From: AE-B3B sp964543295
Lineage (GTDB): Bacteria; Aerophobota; Aerophobia; Aerophobales; AE-B3A
Assembly: GCA_964543295.1 (NCBI GenBank)
Contig: CAZIXA010000010.1
Location: 6,431-70,430, forward strand
Direction of reading: 5' to 3'
DNA: 64,000 bases
A program made the position numbers and the translations under genes. Positions 1 to 8,179 of the stretch are shown here, in pieces (position 1 is the stretch's first letter; every line of letters begins with the position of its first letter). The notes below the pieces were generated by a model, which saw only the letters and a program-made list of their open reading frames with translations, was not told where the DNA came from and ran no database searches.

Positions 1-627
1 TAAGCTAAGTGCCAGTGCTCTCACAGGTGACGCTTCTCCTCTTTTCACTTTTATCGGAGCAGCAATAAAGAATAGCTTCCTACCGCGTAATGCTTTTATA
101 TTGACCAAATTCTCTATAACTCCTATATTAGCACTCAAAACCTTACGATGAAATGGGTGTTCACCTTCGGGGGGATCCACTGAAGGGATATCTGCACCAA
201 GTCCTTTTATTCCTGTCTCAACAAGAAAATCCGCAACATTCTCAGCAAAACCGGGATAATCCTTATAATAGACTGGAGTTCCATAATTGGTTTCCCACCC
301 AGTCGAAATGATAAGTATAGAATCTCTCTCCAGATTTGCGTCTCTTAGATCATCACGAGTGACAACTTCTCCTGCCTTCTTGTCAACACCTACAATATGG
401 GCCCAACCCACAAACTTGTCTAACGGGAATTGAATAACGTCTTGTCCATTCGTTGAATAAGCCAAAGGTACATCAATGTGGGTCCCGGTATGACTTCCCA
501 TTTGCAATTCAGTACAGTTAGCACCGTCTTTATCATAATCCAAAACCTTCCTTATTATGAACCTTGGGTCGCCAGGCCATATGGGCATTTCAACCGATAA
601 AGTTACGCTCAAATCGTATATTTCCAT
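1..627 (-). CDS. Cyclase-family (KynB/isatin-hydrolase-like) metal hydrolase, 3' end outside window
   Basis: Reading from an ATG at 627 the frame is open to base 1, giving 209 codons without a stop, so the C-terminus lies beyond the window. The start has a strong ribosome site (AGGAGGAG). The N-terminus (MEIYDLSVTL...PIWPGDP) and the motif HTGTHID followed by P are the metal-binding signature of the cyclase / kynurenine formamidase family (Pfam PF04199), which hydrolyses amides or cyclic esters. It is the last visible gene of a minus-strand locus with a LarA homologue, an ABC importer and a GntR regulator. A role in breaking down the imported compound is inferred; the substrate is unknown. 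Confidence 0.85.
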   Translation of the reverse strand, partial: MEIYDLSVTLSVEMPIWPGDPRFIIRKVLDYDKDGANCTELQMGSHTGTHIDVPLAYSTNGQDVIQFPLDKFVGWAHIVGVDKKAGEVVTRDDLRDANLERDSILIISTGWETNYGTPVYYKDYPGFAENVADFLVETGIKGLGADIPSVDPPEGEHPFHRKVLSANIGVIENLVNIKALRGRKLFFIAAPIKVKRGEASPVRALALSL

Positions 628-751
628 TTTCTGCTCCTCCTAGTCGAAAGACTATTTTTGTATTGATTTCCCAACTAACAATCTTTAAACTACTTTAGGT
701 TCATCTCTCTAATTTCTCTCACTATAAAATCATTGGTTATTCACAAGGAAA

Positions 752-2017
752 CTATTCAATAAGAGGTAGTAATTCGGCTGCATGTGTTGCGACAATCACC
801 GTAGCGTCTCGCCCATACTCGCGAATAGATTCGTCAAGTGCCTTTTGGACAGAAAATATTGGAACAAAACCCAACCGACGGATATGCTCCTTGGGAATAT
901 AACTAGAATACATCTTAACTCGAGCCTTTCGTACGATGTCTTTCCGCATAATTGTATCCGCTGCCGCGTTCAAATCCTTAATTTGCTCTTTTTCTATCTT
1001 AGCCTCCAGCTCATCCAGAGTTAAAGAAGCCAATTCCAAAAGCGCTCCATGTGTGGGACAAATCCCCTCATAACAAGGACTAGCAAAAATAATAGTTCCT
1101 CCCTTCTTAACCAGGAGTTGTCCCACAAATAAGGCCTTTATGGCCTGCCAAAAGTCTAGATCTGCCGGATAGGAATCAATAACTACTATATCTGCAGGCT
1201 CAGGTACTTCAACCCCGTAAACCAATTTGGCACACTTAACTCCTTCCCTATGAGCGGAAATAAAGTCTCCTCCTACTATCTTTACCACTTCCCCATCTCT
1301 GTTAAGCACCGTATTAATAATGAAGTTAAGACCCACCTTTCTTGCTATATCCTCCATTTCTTTTCTTACCGGGTTATTTAAATTACCCAGCATTTGTTCA
1401 CTAGGATATCTGGCAGCCAAAAGATGGGTCATGTCGGTGGTCAAGCTTCCTGATACTCCAGGTTGTATTATTTTTGCTCCTCCTGACCATCCACTTAAGC
1501 GATGGGGTACAATGTTACCTATCCCTATAATAAATTCTGCCTCCATAACTGTGCTGTTTATCCATATAGGAGTTCCCAGGGAAGTATTGCCCAGGTAGAT
1601 AAGTTTGTCTTTATTCAAAGGTTGATGATTAATGATGTCAATCTTACAAGCAATATCTGTCCCAAAGCGTTCTACAATCTCACTCGAGGACATGGGTCGA
1701 TGAGTCCCTAAGGCCACTACAATCTTTATATTCCTCTTATCTATCCTCGCCTTATTTAATTCATCAAGGACAATGGGCATAATATTCCTTACAGGAGTGC
1801 TTCTGGTATTGTCATCACACAAAATTACTATGGATTTAGCTTTCCCCACCAAGTTACCCAGCCTATCCGTTCCGATGGGATTAGTTAAAGATTTTCTTAT
1901 TTCCTTATCCTTATCTTTAACTGGATCCGTTAGTTTTGGTTGCAAAATAGACAACAGATTTCTCTTATCTCCAGTAATTTTTATTGTTTGATCACCGTAC
2001 CGTAAGTAAATAATCAT
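752..2017 (-). CDS. LarA-type nickel-pincer-dependent racemase/epimerase
   Basis: 421 aa, close to the usual LarA length (about 425). It keeps the residues known from Lactobacillus plantarum lactate racemase at the matching spacing: DDNTR at 68-72 (Asp69, Arg72), GTHRP with His106, His172, Lys182 in a GGAK motif, and His198. The family carries out hydride transfer on 2-hydroxyacids or sugar acids using the nickel-pincer nucleotide made by LarB, LarC and LarE, none of which is in this window. LarA paralogues act on many 2-hydroxyacids, so lactate need not be the substrate. Its position between a cyclase and an ABC importer points to catabolism of an imported hydroxy or sugar acid (inference). 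Confidence 0.85.
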   Translation of the reverse strand: MIIYLRYGDQTIKITGDKRNLLSILQPKLTDPVKDKDKEIRKSLTNPIGTDRLGNLVGKAKSIVILCDDNTRSTPVRNIMPIVLDELNKARIDKRNIKIVVALGTHRPMSSSEIVERFGTDIACKIDIINHQPLNKDKLIYLGNTSLGTPIWINSTVMEAEFIIGIGNIVPHRLSGWSGGAKIIQPGVSGSLTTDMTHLLAARYPSEQMLGNLNNPVRKEMEDIARKVGLNFIINTVLNRDGEVVKIVGGDFISAHREGVKCAKLVYGVEVPEPADIVVIDSYPADLDFWQAIKALFVGQLLVKKGGTIIFASPCYEGICPTHGALLELASLTLDELEAKIEKEQIKDLNAAADTIMRKDIVRKARVKMYSSYIPKEHIRRLGFVPIFSVQKALDESIREYGRDATVIVATHAAELLPLIE

Positions 2018-2056
2018 ATTTCAATTTTGTCTCCCGTTAAAAGATTTAAATGGGTT

Positions 2057-2944
2057 TTACCCCTTCATTGCCCCAAAAGTCAATCCTCTGACCAAATATT
2101 TCTGCACAGCAAAAGTGAAGATAAGAAGAGGTACAATACAGAACATTGAAGCTGCAGCCATCTGACCCCACATAATTCCCCGGAGATCCTTAAAACCAGC
2201 CAAAGCTACAGGAAGAGTTGTAGCTTGGGCTCGGGTAAGCAATAAGGCAAATAAAAACTCGTTCCAGGACAGGACAAAACAAAAAACCATAGTAGCAGCA
2301 ACTCCTGGTGCCACTAAAGGTAATAACACTCTCCATAACACTGAAAATTGAGTACATCCATCCAGAAGCCCACTTTCTTCAATCTCTTTAGGAATGTCCT
2401 GGAAAAATCCTTTAAGCATCCAGATAGCAAAAGAAAGATTGAACACCGTATATATCAAGATCATCCCTAAATGAGTATCTAGCAACTTGATATCCCTGTA
2501 AAGTAGAAATAAAGGAATAGCCAGGGCAATGGGAGGAAACATTCTTGTGCTCAGTATATAAAATAAAAGATTATCCTTAGCTCTGAAATCAAATCTGGCT
2601 AAAGCATAGGCGGCGGGGATAGCTAAGAGTAAAGATAGTAGAACGCTTCCTCCGGCGATTAGTAAACTATTGTAAGCAAAGCGGAGTACGGTTCCAATTT
2701 GCCCCACACTCACTACACCTACGGCGGTCTTCTTTTCTATCACCTTCTTAGGAGGAAAAATGACCTCCTTATAATGGGATAATGTAGGTCTTTTGGGTAC
2801 CCAGTGTGGTACACGAGAAAAGTACTCTCCTTCAGGCTTAAAAGATACAGTAATAGTCCAATAAATGGGGAAAAATAGGAAAATAAAGAAAGCTCCTATT
2901 CCCAAAACTCTTGCAATTAACTGTACCGATTTTCCTGAAAACAC
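2057..2944 (-). CDS. ABC carbohydrate transporter permease, MalG/UgpE-like
   Basis: 295 aa with six predicted membrane helices and the EAA-type cytoplasmic loop (EESGLLDGCTQFSVLW, then LP and P) that contacts the ATPase. It starts with GTG, whose codon directly follows the TAA stop of the upstream permease (TAAGTG), with AAGGAG inside the end of the upstream gene, so translation is coupled. It belongs to the CUT1 sugar-importer type together with the partner permease and the solute-binding protein upstream. No ATP-binding subunit gene is visible; it is either beyond the window or a shared MsiK/UgpC-type ATPase encoded elsewhere. Confidence 0.9.
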   Translation of the reverse strand: MFSGKSVQLIARVLGIGAFFIFLFFPIYWTITVSFKPEGEYFSRVPHWVPKRPTLSHYKEVIFPPKKVIEKKTAVGVVSVGQIGTVLRFAYNSLLIAGGSVLLSLLLAIPAAYALARFDFRAKDNLLFYILSTRMFPPIALAIPLFLLYRDIKLLDTHLGMILIYTVFNLSFAIWMLKGFFQDIPKEIEESGLLDGCTQFSVLWRVLLPLVAPGVAATMVFCFVLSWNEFLFALLLTRAQATTLPVALAGFKDLRGIMWGQMAAASMFCIVPLLIFTFAVQKYLVRGLTFGAMKG

Positions 2945-3817
2945 TTACTTGCTCCTTACTACAACTCGAATAAAAAATGTGCTAATTACCACTATGATTA
3001 TCAATAATATATAGGATAAAGCAGCAGCGTAGCCAGTACTCAAGTATCTAAATCCGGTCAGATAAGTGTATAGGCTTAATACCTCAGTGGTAGACCCCGG
3101 TCCCCCCATAGTAAGTACAAAAACTTTATCAAATATTCTAAAAGCGTCTATACAACGGATTAAAACTGCCACTACAATAGCAGGCTGTAGAAGGGGAACA
3201 GTGATGTATCTAAACATTTGCCAGGAAGATGCACCATCGACTACCGCTGATTCAAAAGGTTCTTTGGGCAGAGCGCGGAGACCGGACAACATTATAAGAA
3301 AAACAAAGGGGGTCCATTGCCATATGTCAACTATGAGGATAGACCACAGAGCAAGATTAGGGTCTGCAATCCATTCCAGAGGTTTGTCACCCACCCTGAA
3401 AACATGCAGTACATAGTTAAGAACCCCAAACTCAGGGTGATAAAACATTCTCCACATAAGCCCTGCTACTACTGGAGTCATCATCATAGGTGTAACTAGA
3501 AAGGCAGAAATTACTCGCCCCCCCGAAAACTCCCTGTTTATTAATAGAGCTAATATGAACCCCAATACGAATTCAATACCTACAGCTGCCCCCACGAAGA
3601 TAACAGTTACCCTTAGAGAATTATAAAAATTGGGGTCATCTATCAAAATGGTCATATAGTTTCCCAATCCTACGAATTGACGAGGGGTTCTTCCAATCAA
3701 ATCCCAGGAAAAAAAACTCACTCGCAGAGAATATATTAACGGAAAGATAGACATCCCAATGAATAGAGCAAGAGCTGGGCCTACGTACCATAATATTCTT
3801 ATGTTTCTTATCCTCAA
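2945..3817 (-). CDS. ABC carbohydrate transporter permease, MalF/UgpA-like
   Basis: 290 aa, six predicted helices, with the EAA loop (ESAVVDGASSWQMFRYITV followed by PLLQP). The only usable start is a TTG at 3817: an in-frame TAG lies four codons upstream, and the ATG at 3834 is in another frame and stops quickly. The ribosome site is weak. Two perfect hairpins lie between this gene and the binding-protein gene, so its expression is probably lower than that of the binding protein, as is common in importer operons. Confidence 0.88.
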   Translation of the reverse strand: MRIRNIRILWYVGPALALFIGMSIFPLIYSLRVSFFSWDLIGRTPRQFVGLGNYMTILIDDPNFYNSLRVTVIFVGAAVGIEFVLGFILALLINREFSGGRVISAFLVTPMMMTPVVAGLMWRMFYHPEFGVLNYVLHVFRVGDKPLEWIADPNLALWSILIVDIWQWTPFVFLIMLSGLRALPKEPFESAVVDGASSWQMFRYITVPLLQPAIVVAVLIRCIDAFRIFDKVFVLTMGGPGSTTEVLSLYTYLTGFRYLSTGYAAALSYILLIIIVVISTFFIRVVVRSK

Positions 3818-3856
3818 TGCTGTTCTCTATTCATGATGATTTTTGGGACTGGATTT

Positions 3857-3884
3857 CCCTGTGGTGCAAAGTTGCACCACAGGG
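3857..3884. promoter_or_regulatory. Perfect 13-bp inverted repeat between binding-protein and permease genes
   Basis: CCCTGTGGTGCAA at 3857-3869 and its exact complement at 3872-3884 are separated by 2 bases. No T-run follows on the minus strand, so it is not a classic rho-independent terminator. Its place between a solute-binding protein gene and its permeases suits an mRNA-stabilising or attenuating stem-loop. Confidence 0.6.
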
Positions 3885-3929
3885 ACGAAGGTATTAAGCT
3901 AGCCTGTATTTTTCACTGTTCTAATCCAA

Positions 3930-3952
3930 CACCTATTCCTGAGGAATAGGTG
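3930..3952. promoter_or_regulatory. Hairpin overlapping the stop codon of the solute-binding protein gene
   Basis: CACCTATTCC at 3930-3939 pairs with GGAATAGGTG at 3943-3952 around a 3-base loop. The TAG stop (3933-3935) lies in the stem. Together with the 3857-3884 hairpin it forms a two-stem block that could protect the upstream mRNA from 3' decay and limit read-through to the permeases. Confidence 0.5.
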
Positions 3953-5282
3953 CATAAGGGGGACGGCCTAATCTCTCCCAGGCTTTGGCTGCATCCTTGA
4001 GAGCATGCTCTGCTGTTTTCTTACCCGCCAGATAAGAAGATATCTCACGGTCTAAAGTGTCCATATAGGAGTATGCTTTAGGAATTGTCAACTGAGGATA
4101 ACCGATTTCTAGCCCTTTTTTTGCCACCCGATAGTAATCTTCGTGTCCGTGAATGATCTCTGGATCAGTGAAATGCGAGGTTCGGAACGGATCTGTATCA
4201 GTGTTAGTAGCCATAATGAACTTCTTACTAATCTCTGGACTTGTTAGAAACTTGATGTATTTATAGGCCACCTCAGGTGCGCTGCAAGTATTCACTATTC
4301 CAAGACTCCATCCATAAGCCAGACACGGTCGGCGATATATACTTCCATCGGGTTGCAGAATACCAGGTGAAAGGGCATATCCTACCTTTCCAACTACTTC
4401 AGAAACCTCCGGATCTTGAGCAGCATGAAATTGACTTCCCCAATTTAAGTTCATAAAAACCTGACCGCTTATGAAAGCGTGTTCGTGTTCGGTATATTCA
4501 AAATTTAGTGTTCCCGGAGGAGCATACTTGACTGCCTGTCCGAGATTTTCCAAGGCTGCTATTCCTGCAGGACTATCTATAGCCGGTTTAAAATCAGCCA
4601 AGAAATATTTTCCTCCCATAGGCCCAAATCTTTGTAGAAACCAAAAATAAACCTCTCCTCTCCGTGCCATCTCAGAACACCCGTATTCAATTTTTCCGTC
4701 TCCATCCCAGTCCCATCCATTAAAAAATTCAGCTATGTCAAGGTATTCCTGCCAGGTTAGAGGCGGCCGCAAATCATAGCCATACTTAGCTTTGAACTGT
4801 GCCTGGTACATAGGATTCTCAAGAGCATCTTTTCTGTAGTACAAAGTATGCACATCTCCGTCCTCCGGTATACCGTACGTTTTACCCTTCCAGATACTGT
4901 AGGTTTTCCGAACCGCAGGAAGGATGTCGTCCCAATTTGGATTCCACTTGGCCATATAATCATCTATGGGCAGCAAGAATCGTTGATAGTCACCCAACCA
5001 GGAAGGAGCATATTCCACAATATCGTAAGCACCTGTTTTTCCTGCCATCTCCGTAATTTGTTTCTCGTACATCTCTGTAACTGGGATTTCTACTACTTGT
5101 ATCACTGCCCCTGGGTTTTCAGTCTCAAATTGATCTTTTGTCTCATAGAAGGGTGTGGCATGTCCGCCCGCGTGTACGGCTATCCTTAGAGTCGCTGCGG
5201 CACAGAATCCAGAAACAATACTCAGACTGAATAGTCCCGCCACCAAGATCACAATAATGTTTCTCTTTAATTTAGGGTTCAT
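3933..5282 (-). CDS. ABC transporter extracellular solute-binding protein, family 1
   Basis: 449 aa. The N-terminus has a short basic stretch (MNPKLKRN) followed by a hydrophobic core ending in an Ala-rich cleavage region (FCAAATL), i.e. a Sec signal peptide. The mature part follows the family-1 carbohydrate-binding pattern: TLRIAVHAGG, TWQEYLDIAEFF, GDGKIEYG, and a C-terminal LTSPEISKKF. The start ATG is preceded by GAGGAG. It is the first structural gene after the divergent-looking spacer with palindromes and is followed by its two permeases. Aromatic residues are plentiful, as in sugar-binding proteins, but the ligand cannot be read from sequence. Confidence 0.88.
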   Translation of the reverse strand: MNPKLKRNIIVILVAGLFSLSIVSGFCAAATLRIAVHAGGHATPFYETKDQFETENPGAVIQVVEIPVTEMYEKQITEMAGKTGAYDIVEYAPSWLGDYQRFLLPIDDYMAKWNPNWDDILPAVRKTYSIWKGKTYGIPEDGDVHTLYYRKDALENPMYQAQFKAKYGYDLRPPLTWQEYLDIAEFFNGWDWDGDGKIEYGCSEMARRGEVYFWFLQRFGPMGGKYFLADFKPAIDSPAGIAALENLGQAVKYAPPGTLNFEYTEHEHAFISGQVFMNLNWGSQFHAAQDPEVSEVVGKVGYALSPGILQPDGSIYRRPCLAYGWSLGIVNTCSAPEVAYKYIKFLTSPEISKKFIMATNTDTDPFRTSHFTDPEIIHGHEDYYRVAKKGLEIGYPQLTIPKAYSYMDTLDREISSYLAGKKTAEHALKDAAKAWERLGRPPYAPIPQE

Positions 5283-5317
5283 TTCTTTCTCCTCTTTTTA
5301 CTTTCGGTTTCTAGAGG

Positions 5318-5386
5318 GTAATTAATTACACAGATTCATCACCTCCTTTTCACAACCCTCTGGTAGTTAATTTTCCAAATATTAAC
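5318..5386. promoter_or_regulatory. Candidate operator palindromes upstream of the transporter operon
   Basis: The spacer between gntR and the binding-protein gene holds a perfect 12-bp palindrome GTAATTAATTAC (5318-5329) and a spaced palindrome GTTAAT-N9-ATTAAC (5366-5386). GntR/FCD regulators bind palindromes of about this size, and the regulator gene is adjacent. Binding is inferred. The same leader has an AAGGAGGTGATGAATC stretch on the minus strand ahead of a 5-codon reading frame. Confidence 0.35.
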
Positions 5387-5442
5387 CATCTCTCTACTCG
5401 CTCAAACCCATGAACATCTATCGGTAAAGTCCGCTTGCTATT

Positions 5443-6090
5443 TCAGAGACCCTTGTCATACGGCTCGAGGGCAGCTTCTCGAGCATTTTCAAGATGTTGT
5501 ACTAAAAGCTTCTTGACTTCTCCCTTCTTTTTGTCCAATAAAGCTTTTATTACTGCAGTGTGCTCATCTATATCCTGATCTACCCTTTTATACATTTTCT
5601 GGGATATTCGAGCAAGGTCATAGATTCGATAAAATAGCTCTTGAGCCCTTTTATTATCACAATTCCTTACGATTTCCAGATGGAGCCACTGATCAATCTT
5701 GAAAGATTTCTTTTCCTTTTTTCCTGTGTCGTCAATTTCACGAAGTTCCACAGAATCTTCGTAGGTTTTTTTTAGTTTTGCAGGATCTATATTTTCTATT
5801 GCCGTATCAAGAGAATAAGATTCAAGTAATATACGCAGATCATAAATTTCCTTCAGATCTTTTTTAGTTAATTTAATTACAAAATAACCTCTCCTGGGTA
5901 AAAGTTTGACAAGCCCTTCATGGGCTAATTTAGCCAGAGCAATTCTCACTGGTGTTTCACTTACTTCGAATTCCTCGATTAATTGCTGAACATTGATCTT
6001 TGTACCTGGCTCCATAGCAACCTCAATAATCCTATCTCTCAAAACAGAGTATATTTGATCTACAAGGCTTCTGTTTACTACTTTTTGCAT
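5443..6090 (-). CDS. GntR-family transcriptional regulator, FadR/FCD type
   Basis: 215 aa. Residues about 8-70 form the winged helix-turn-helix (DQIYSVLRDRII, SETPVRIALAKLAHEGLV, RRGYFV). Residues about 75-205 are helical and match the FCD ligand-binding domain (EIYDLRILLE, then HxxI/V metal-site style positions such as LHLEIVRN and EHTAVIKAL). FCD regulators usually sense organic or sugar acids, which fits the LarA and cyclase genes downstream. It is transcribed in the same direction as the transporter operon and likely regulates it and itself. Confidence 0.88.
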   Translation of the reverse strand: MQKVVNRSLVDQIYSVLRDRIIEVAMEPGTKINVQQLIEEFEVSETPVRIALAKLAHEGLVKLLPRRGYFVIKLTKKDLKEIYDLRILLESYSLDTAIENIDPAKLKKTYEDSVELREIDDTGKKEKKSFKIDQWLHLEIVRNCDNKRAQELFYRIYDLARISQKMYKRVDQDIDEHTAVIKALLDKKKGEVKKLLVQHLENAREAALEPYDKGL

Positions 6091-6123
6091 TCGTTCCTCT
6101 CAAAGTTTTTTGATTTATTATGT

Positions 6124-6151
6124 ATTTTATCTAATCGCGATTTTCTGTCAA
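6124..6151 (-). promoter_or_regulatory. Sigma70-type promoter of the gntR gene with a palindrome between -35 and -10
   Basis: On the minus strand TTGACA (6146-6151), a 16-base spacer and TAAAAT (6124-6129). The spacer holds the perfect palindrome AATCGCGATT (6133-6142), well placed for autorepression. A second possible promoter (TTGACT, 16 bases, TAGAAT) overlaps just upstream. Confidence 0.55.
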
Positions 6152-6497
6152 CAATATTCTATAAAAAATAGTCTATCAGTCAAGTCCAGTTTTTGAGCCA
6201 CAAAATTGAAGGTAAACTTAGACCTTAAGGGATTTTCAGGAGAAATAAAAGATATATTGTCTATTCTACCGTGAACGTACTGCTAAAAATTAGTAATCAT
6301 TTTACACTATGAGGAGTTTGTTTGAGTTTGAAAATTTTGATCCAGGCATAAACAAAAGACTTACTTCCCCTCCTTTCTTTACCTATAGATTGAGTTTCCT
6401 TTTCAATCATCACCTGGCAGACTGTCATAGTTTACTCCTTGATAAATATAGCCCAAAATTTTTTATTTTCACTCTCTTTATATAGCGACAATATCCT

Positions 6498-6566
6498 ATT
6501 GAAGATGACCTACAAAAGAAAAAGTGTAAAGTAATTGTAACGGGGGATCATGAAATCTTAAGATAA
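6498..6566 (+). pseudogene. Possible PIN-domain (VapC-like) C-terminal fragment
   Basis: A 22-codon stretch reads IEDDLQKKKCKVIVTGDHEI then L, R and a stop. The IVTGD motif after a basic stretch is typical of the third acidic motif of PIN-domain toxins, and the bases beyond the stop can still be read as a PIN-like tail. No start, no other PIN motifs. Very short, so this is only a suggestion. Confidence 0.25.
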
Positions 6567-6704
6567 ACCAAGCAGTATTTCAAAAGGGATCAAGGGATTT
6601 TTGATTGAAAAAGGGAAGGGTGTAAAGGAGATTTGTCCTGTATTGAATATCTGAAATGGAGACTACCAAAAGTAAGGTAACATAAGGAGCGGAGAGGGTA
6701 GGCT

Positions 6705-7658
6705 TTAAGGAGATCTCAAGGGGGGCCTCATTCCCATCATTCCCATTTTAAAGCGGGCCATCACCACCAGTTGGGCGGGAGCATCCTTCATATTGGAAAC
6801 TATCTGGTACTGAGTGACGGCCTCGGCAAGGCTACCTTCTGCTTCGTAGATATTGCCTAAAAGAAAATGGGAAAGGGGACTTTCTGGGTCTATCTTCAAT
6901 GCCTCTTTCACATCGGCAGCTGCTTTATCCAGCTTTCCTCCTTGAAAGTAGACCATTCCCCGAGCATTGTAAAAATCTATTTTTTGGGGGTACAAACTCT
7001 CACCTTTCTTGAAGTAATGGGTAGCTTTTTCTACTGCTTTTTTATCTTCGTAGAGAATCCCTAGCATGAGGTAAGTATAACCATCTTCAGGATTAAGTTT
7101 CAAGGATTTCTCATAGGCCTGGATAGCATCATCTATTCTTCCTTCCTGATAGAGCTTGCTACCTTCTTCTTGATAAATTGTAGCCGGCTGGGGTTTTGGA
7201 AGAACCTTCACCATGACGATATAAGCAGCTACCAGGATACCGGCAGCAATTCCTCCTCTCACAACCAACCTTCTAATGCGTAAAGATCTTCTCTTTCTTA
7301 TTAGCTCATCCAGATACCACCACCAGTGAGAACGGGGAATTCTTCTTTCTTCGCGGTAGGGTAGGGGAGCAATAGAGCTGGTTAGCCTTCTGAATATGGG
7401 CTTTGCTTTATCTTTTATGATCTGATCAAGGCCATCAAGTCTTGATTTTTCTACCGAAAGGTCAGTTCCCCTTCTCTCTAACCTATTAGAAAGCATTTCG
7501 ATCTCATCCCTTAAAATTAGAATTTTCAGGATGTCCTTAGAGAACTCATCAATGTTAACCACATACTTCTTATACTCGTCAACCATCTCTCTTAGATCAG
7601 TCAAGGACATCTTTTCCTCGCTCACATGGTTTTCTTTGGTTATTTGACCTTCACTCAT
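6705..7658 (-). CDS. Membrane-anchored TPR-repeat protein
   Basis: 317 aa. The N-terminal 130 residues are charged and helical, with a probable coiled coil. A single membrane helix follows at about 134-152 (GGIAAGILVAAYIVMVKVLP), then four or so tetratricopeptide repeats to about residue 300 (for example AIQAYEKSLKLNPEDGYTYL and KAAADVKEALKIDPESPLSH). Such proteins act as scaffolds for partner proteins. Its start ATG overlaps the stop of the flavodoxin-like gene by 4 bases (ATGA), so the two are co-translated. No specific function can be assigned. Confidence 0.8.
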   Translation of the reverse strand: MSEGQITKENHVSEEKMSLTDLREMVDEYKKYVVNIDEFSKDILKILILRDEIEMLSNRLERRGTDLSVEKSRLDGLDQIIKDKAKPIFRRLTSSIAPLPYREERRIPRSHWWWYLDELIRKRRSLRIRRLVVRGGIAAGILVAAYIVMVKVLPKPQPATIYQEEGSKLYQEGRIDDAIQAYEKSLKLNPEDGYTYLMLGILYEDKKAVEKATHYFKKGESLYPQKIDFYNARGMVYFQGGKLDKAAADVKEALKIDPESPLSHFLLGNIYEAEGSLAEAVTQYQIVSNMKDAPAQLVVMARFKMGMMGMRPPLRSP

Positions 7659-8068
7659 TGTGGTTTAGACAGCCTTTTTCCAAAATCTCTAGCTTCTGAT
7701 AGCTTCTTGATACTCTGAAAAGCGATGACAATCGAGCCCTTTTCCTCCAATAATTTCATAATTCTCTTCAGGGTTTTACTCACGCCAAATAGTTTGGGAA
7801 TAACGAAGACAGCTACTTTTTTACCCTCCAAGCCGGAGCATTTCTTGAGATAAGAGGCGAGTGGTTCGGAAAATTTGCCTCCCCAGAAGCCAAGAACAGG
7901 GCTGCCCACATAGACAAAATCGTAGAGGAATAGACTCTCTGTCCGGGCCGATTTTTCTGCCTTCACCTGGCGCGCTTCATATCCCATAGCTTGAATACTT
8001 GCGGAGAGAGCCTGAACGACGGCTTCCATACCTTTTGATTCACCTGAATATATTATGATCGCTCTCAA
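7655..8068 (-). CDS. Flavodoxin-fold protein
   Basis: 137 aa. The N-terminus MRAIIIYSGESKGMEAVVQA and the later VYVGSPVLGFWGGKFSEPL and KKVAVFVIPK follow the beta-alpha pattern of flavodoxins, including the YVGSP loop. The phosphate loop (YSGESKG) departs from the usual S/T-x-T-G-x-T, so FMN binding is uncertain. It is coupled by a 4-base overlap to the TPR membrane protein gene. It may be an electron carrier or a flavodoxin-like regulatory protein. Confidence 0.7.
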   Translation of the reverse strand: MRAIIIYSGESKGMEAVVQALSASIQAMGYEARQVKAEKSARTESLFLYDFVYVGSPVLGFWGGKFSEPLASYLKKCSGLEGKKVAVFVIPKLFGVSKTLKRIMKLLEEKGSIVIAFQSIKKLSEARDFGKRLSKPQ

Positions 8069-8101
8069 AGTTATCTCCTCATAATTAGAAGTTAAGTGTG
8101 A

Positions 8102-8179
8102 CTATTCGGCCGCAGATTTACGCAGGCTAAAGCCTGCGGCTACCTAGAATAATATCTGTGTTCATCTGCGGCTAAATAG
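8102..8179. repeat. REP-like nested inverted repeat at the 3' end of the activase gene
   Basis: Inner palindrome CGCAGGCT-AA-AGCCTGCG (8121-8138) lies inside outer arms CTATT...GCCGCAGAT and ATCTGCGGC...AATAG (8102-8118 and 8164-8179). The TAG stop of the gene ending at 8172 lies inside the right arm. The core resembles the GCTAAAGCCTGCGGCTAC type of intergenic repeat, and a related core recurs in the elements at 12952 and 14242. Confidence 0.6.

Larger units (their letters stand above)
6091..6704. other. 614-bp gene-poor spacer
   Basis: Contains the gntR promoter near its left end and a short degenerate fragment that resembles the end of a PIN-domain protein on the plus strand (see separate entries). 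Nothing else recognisable; AT-rich with stops in all frames. Confidence 0.6.
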
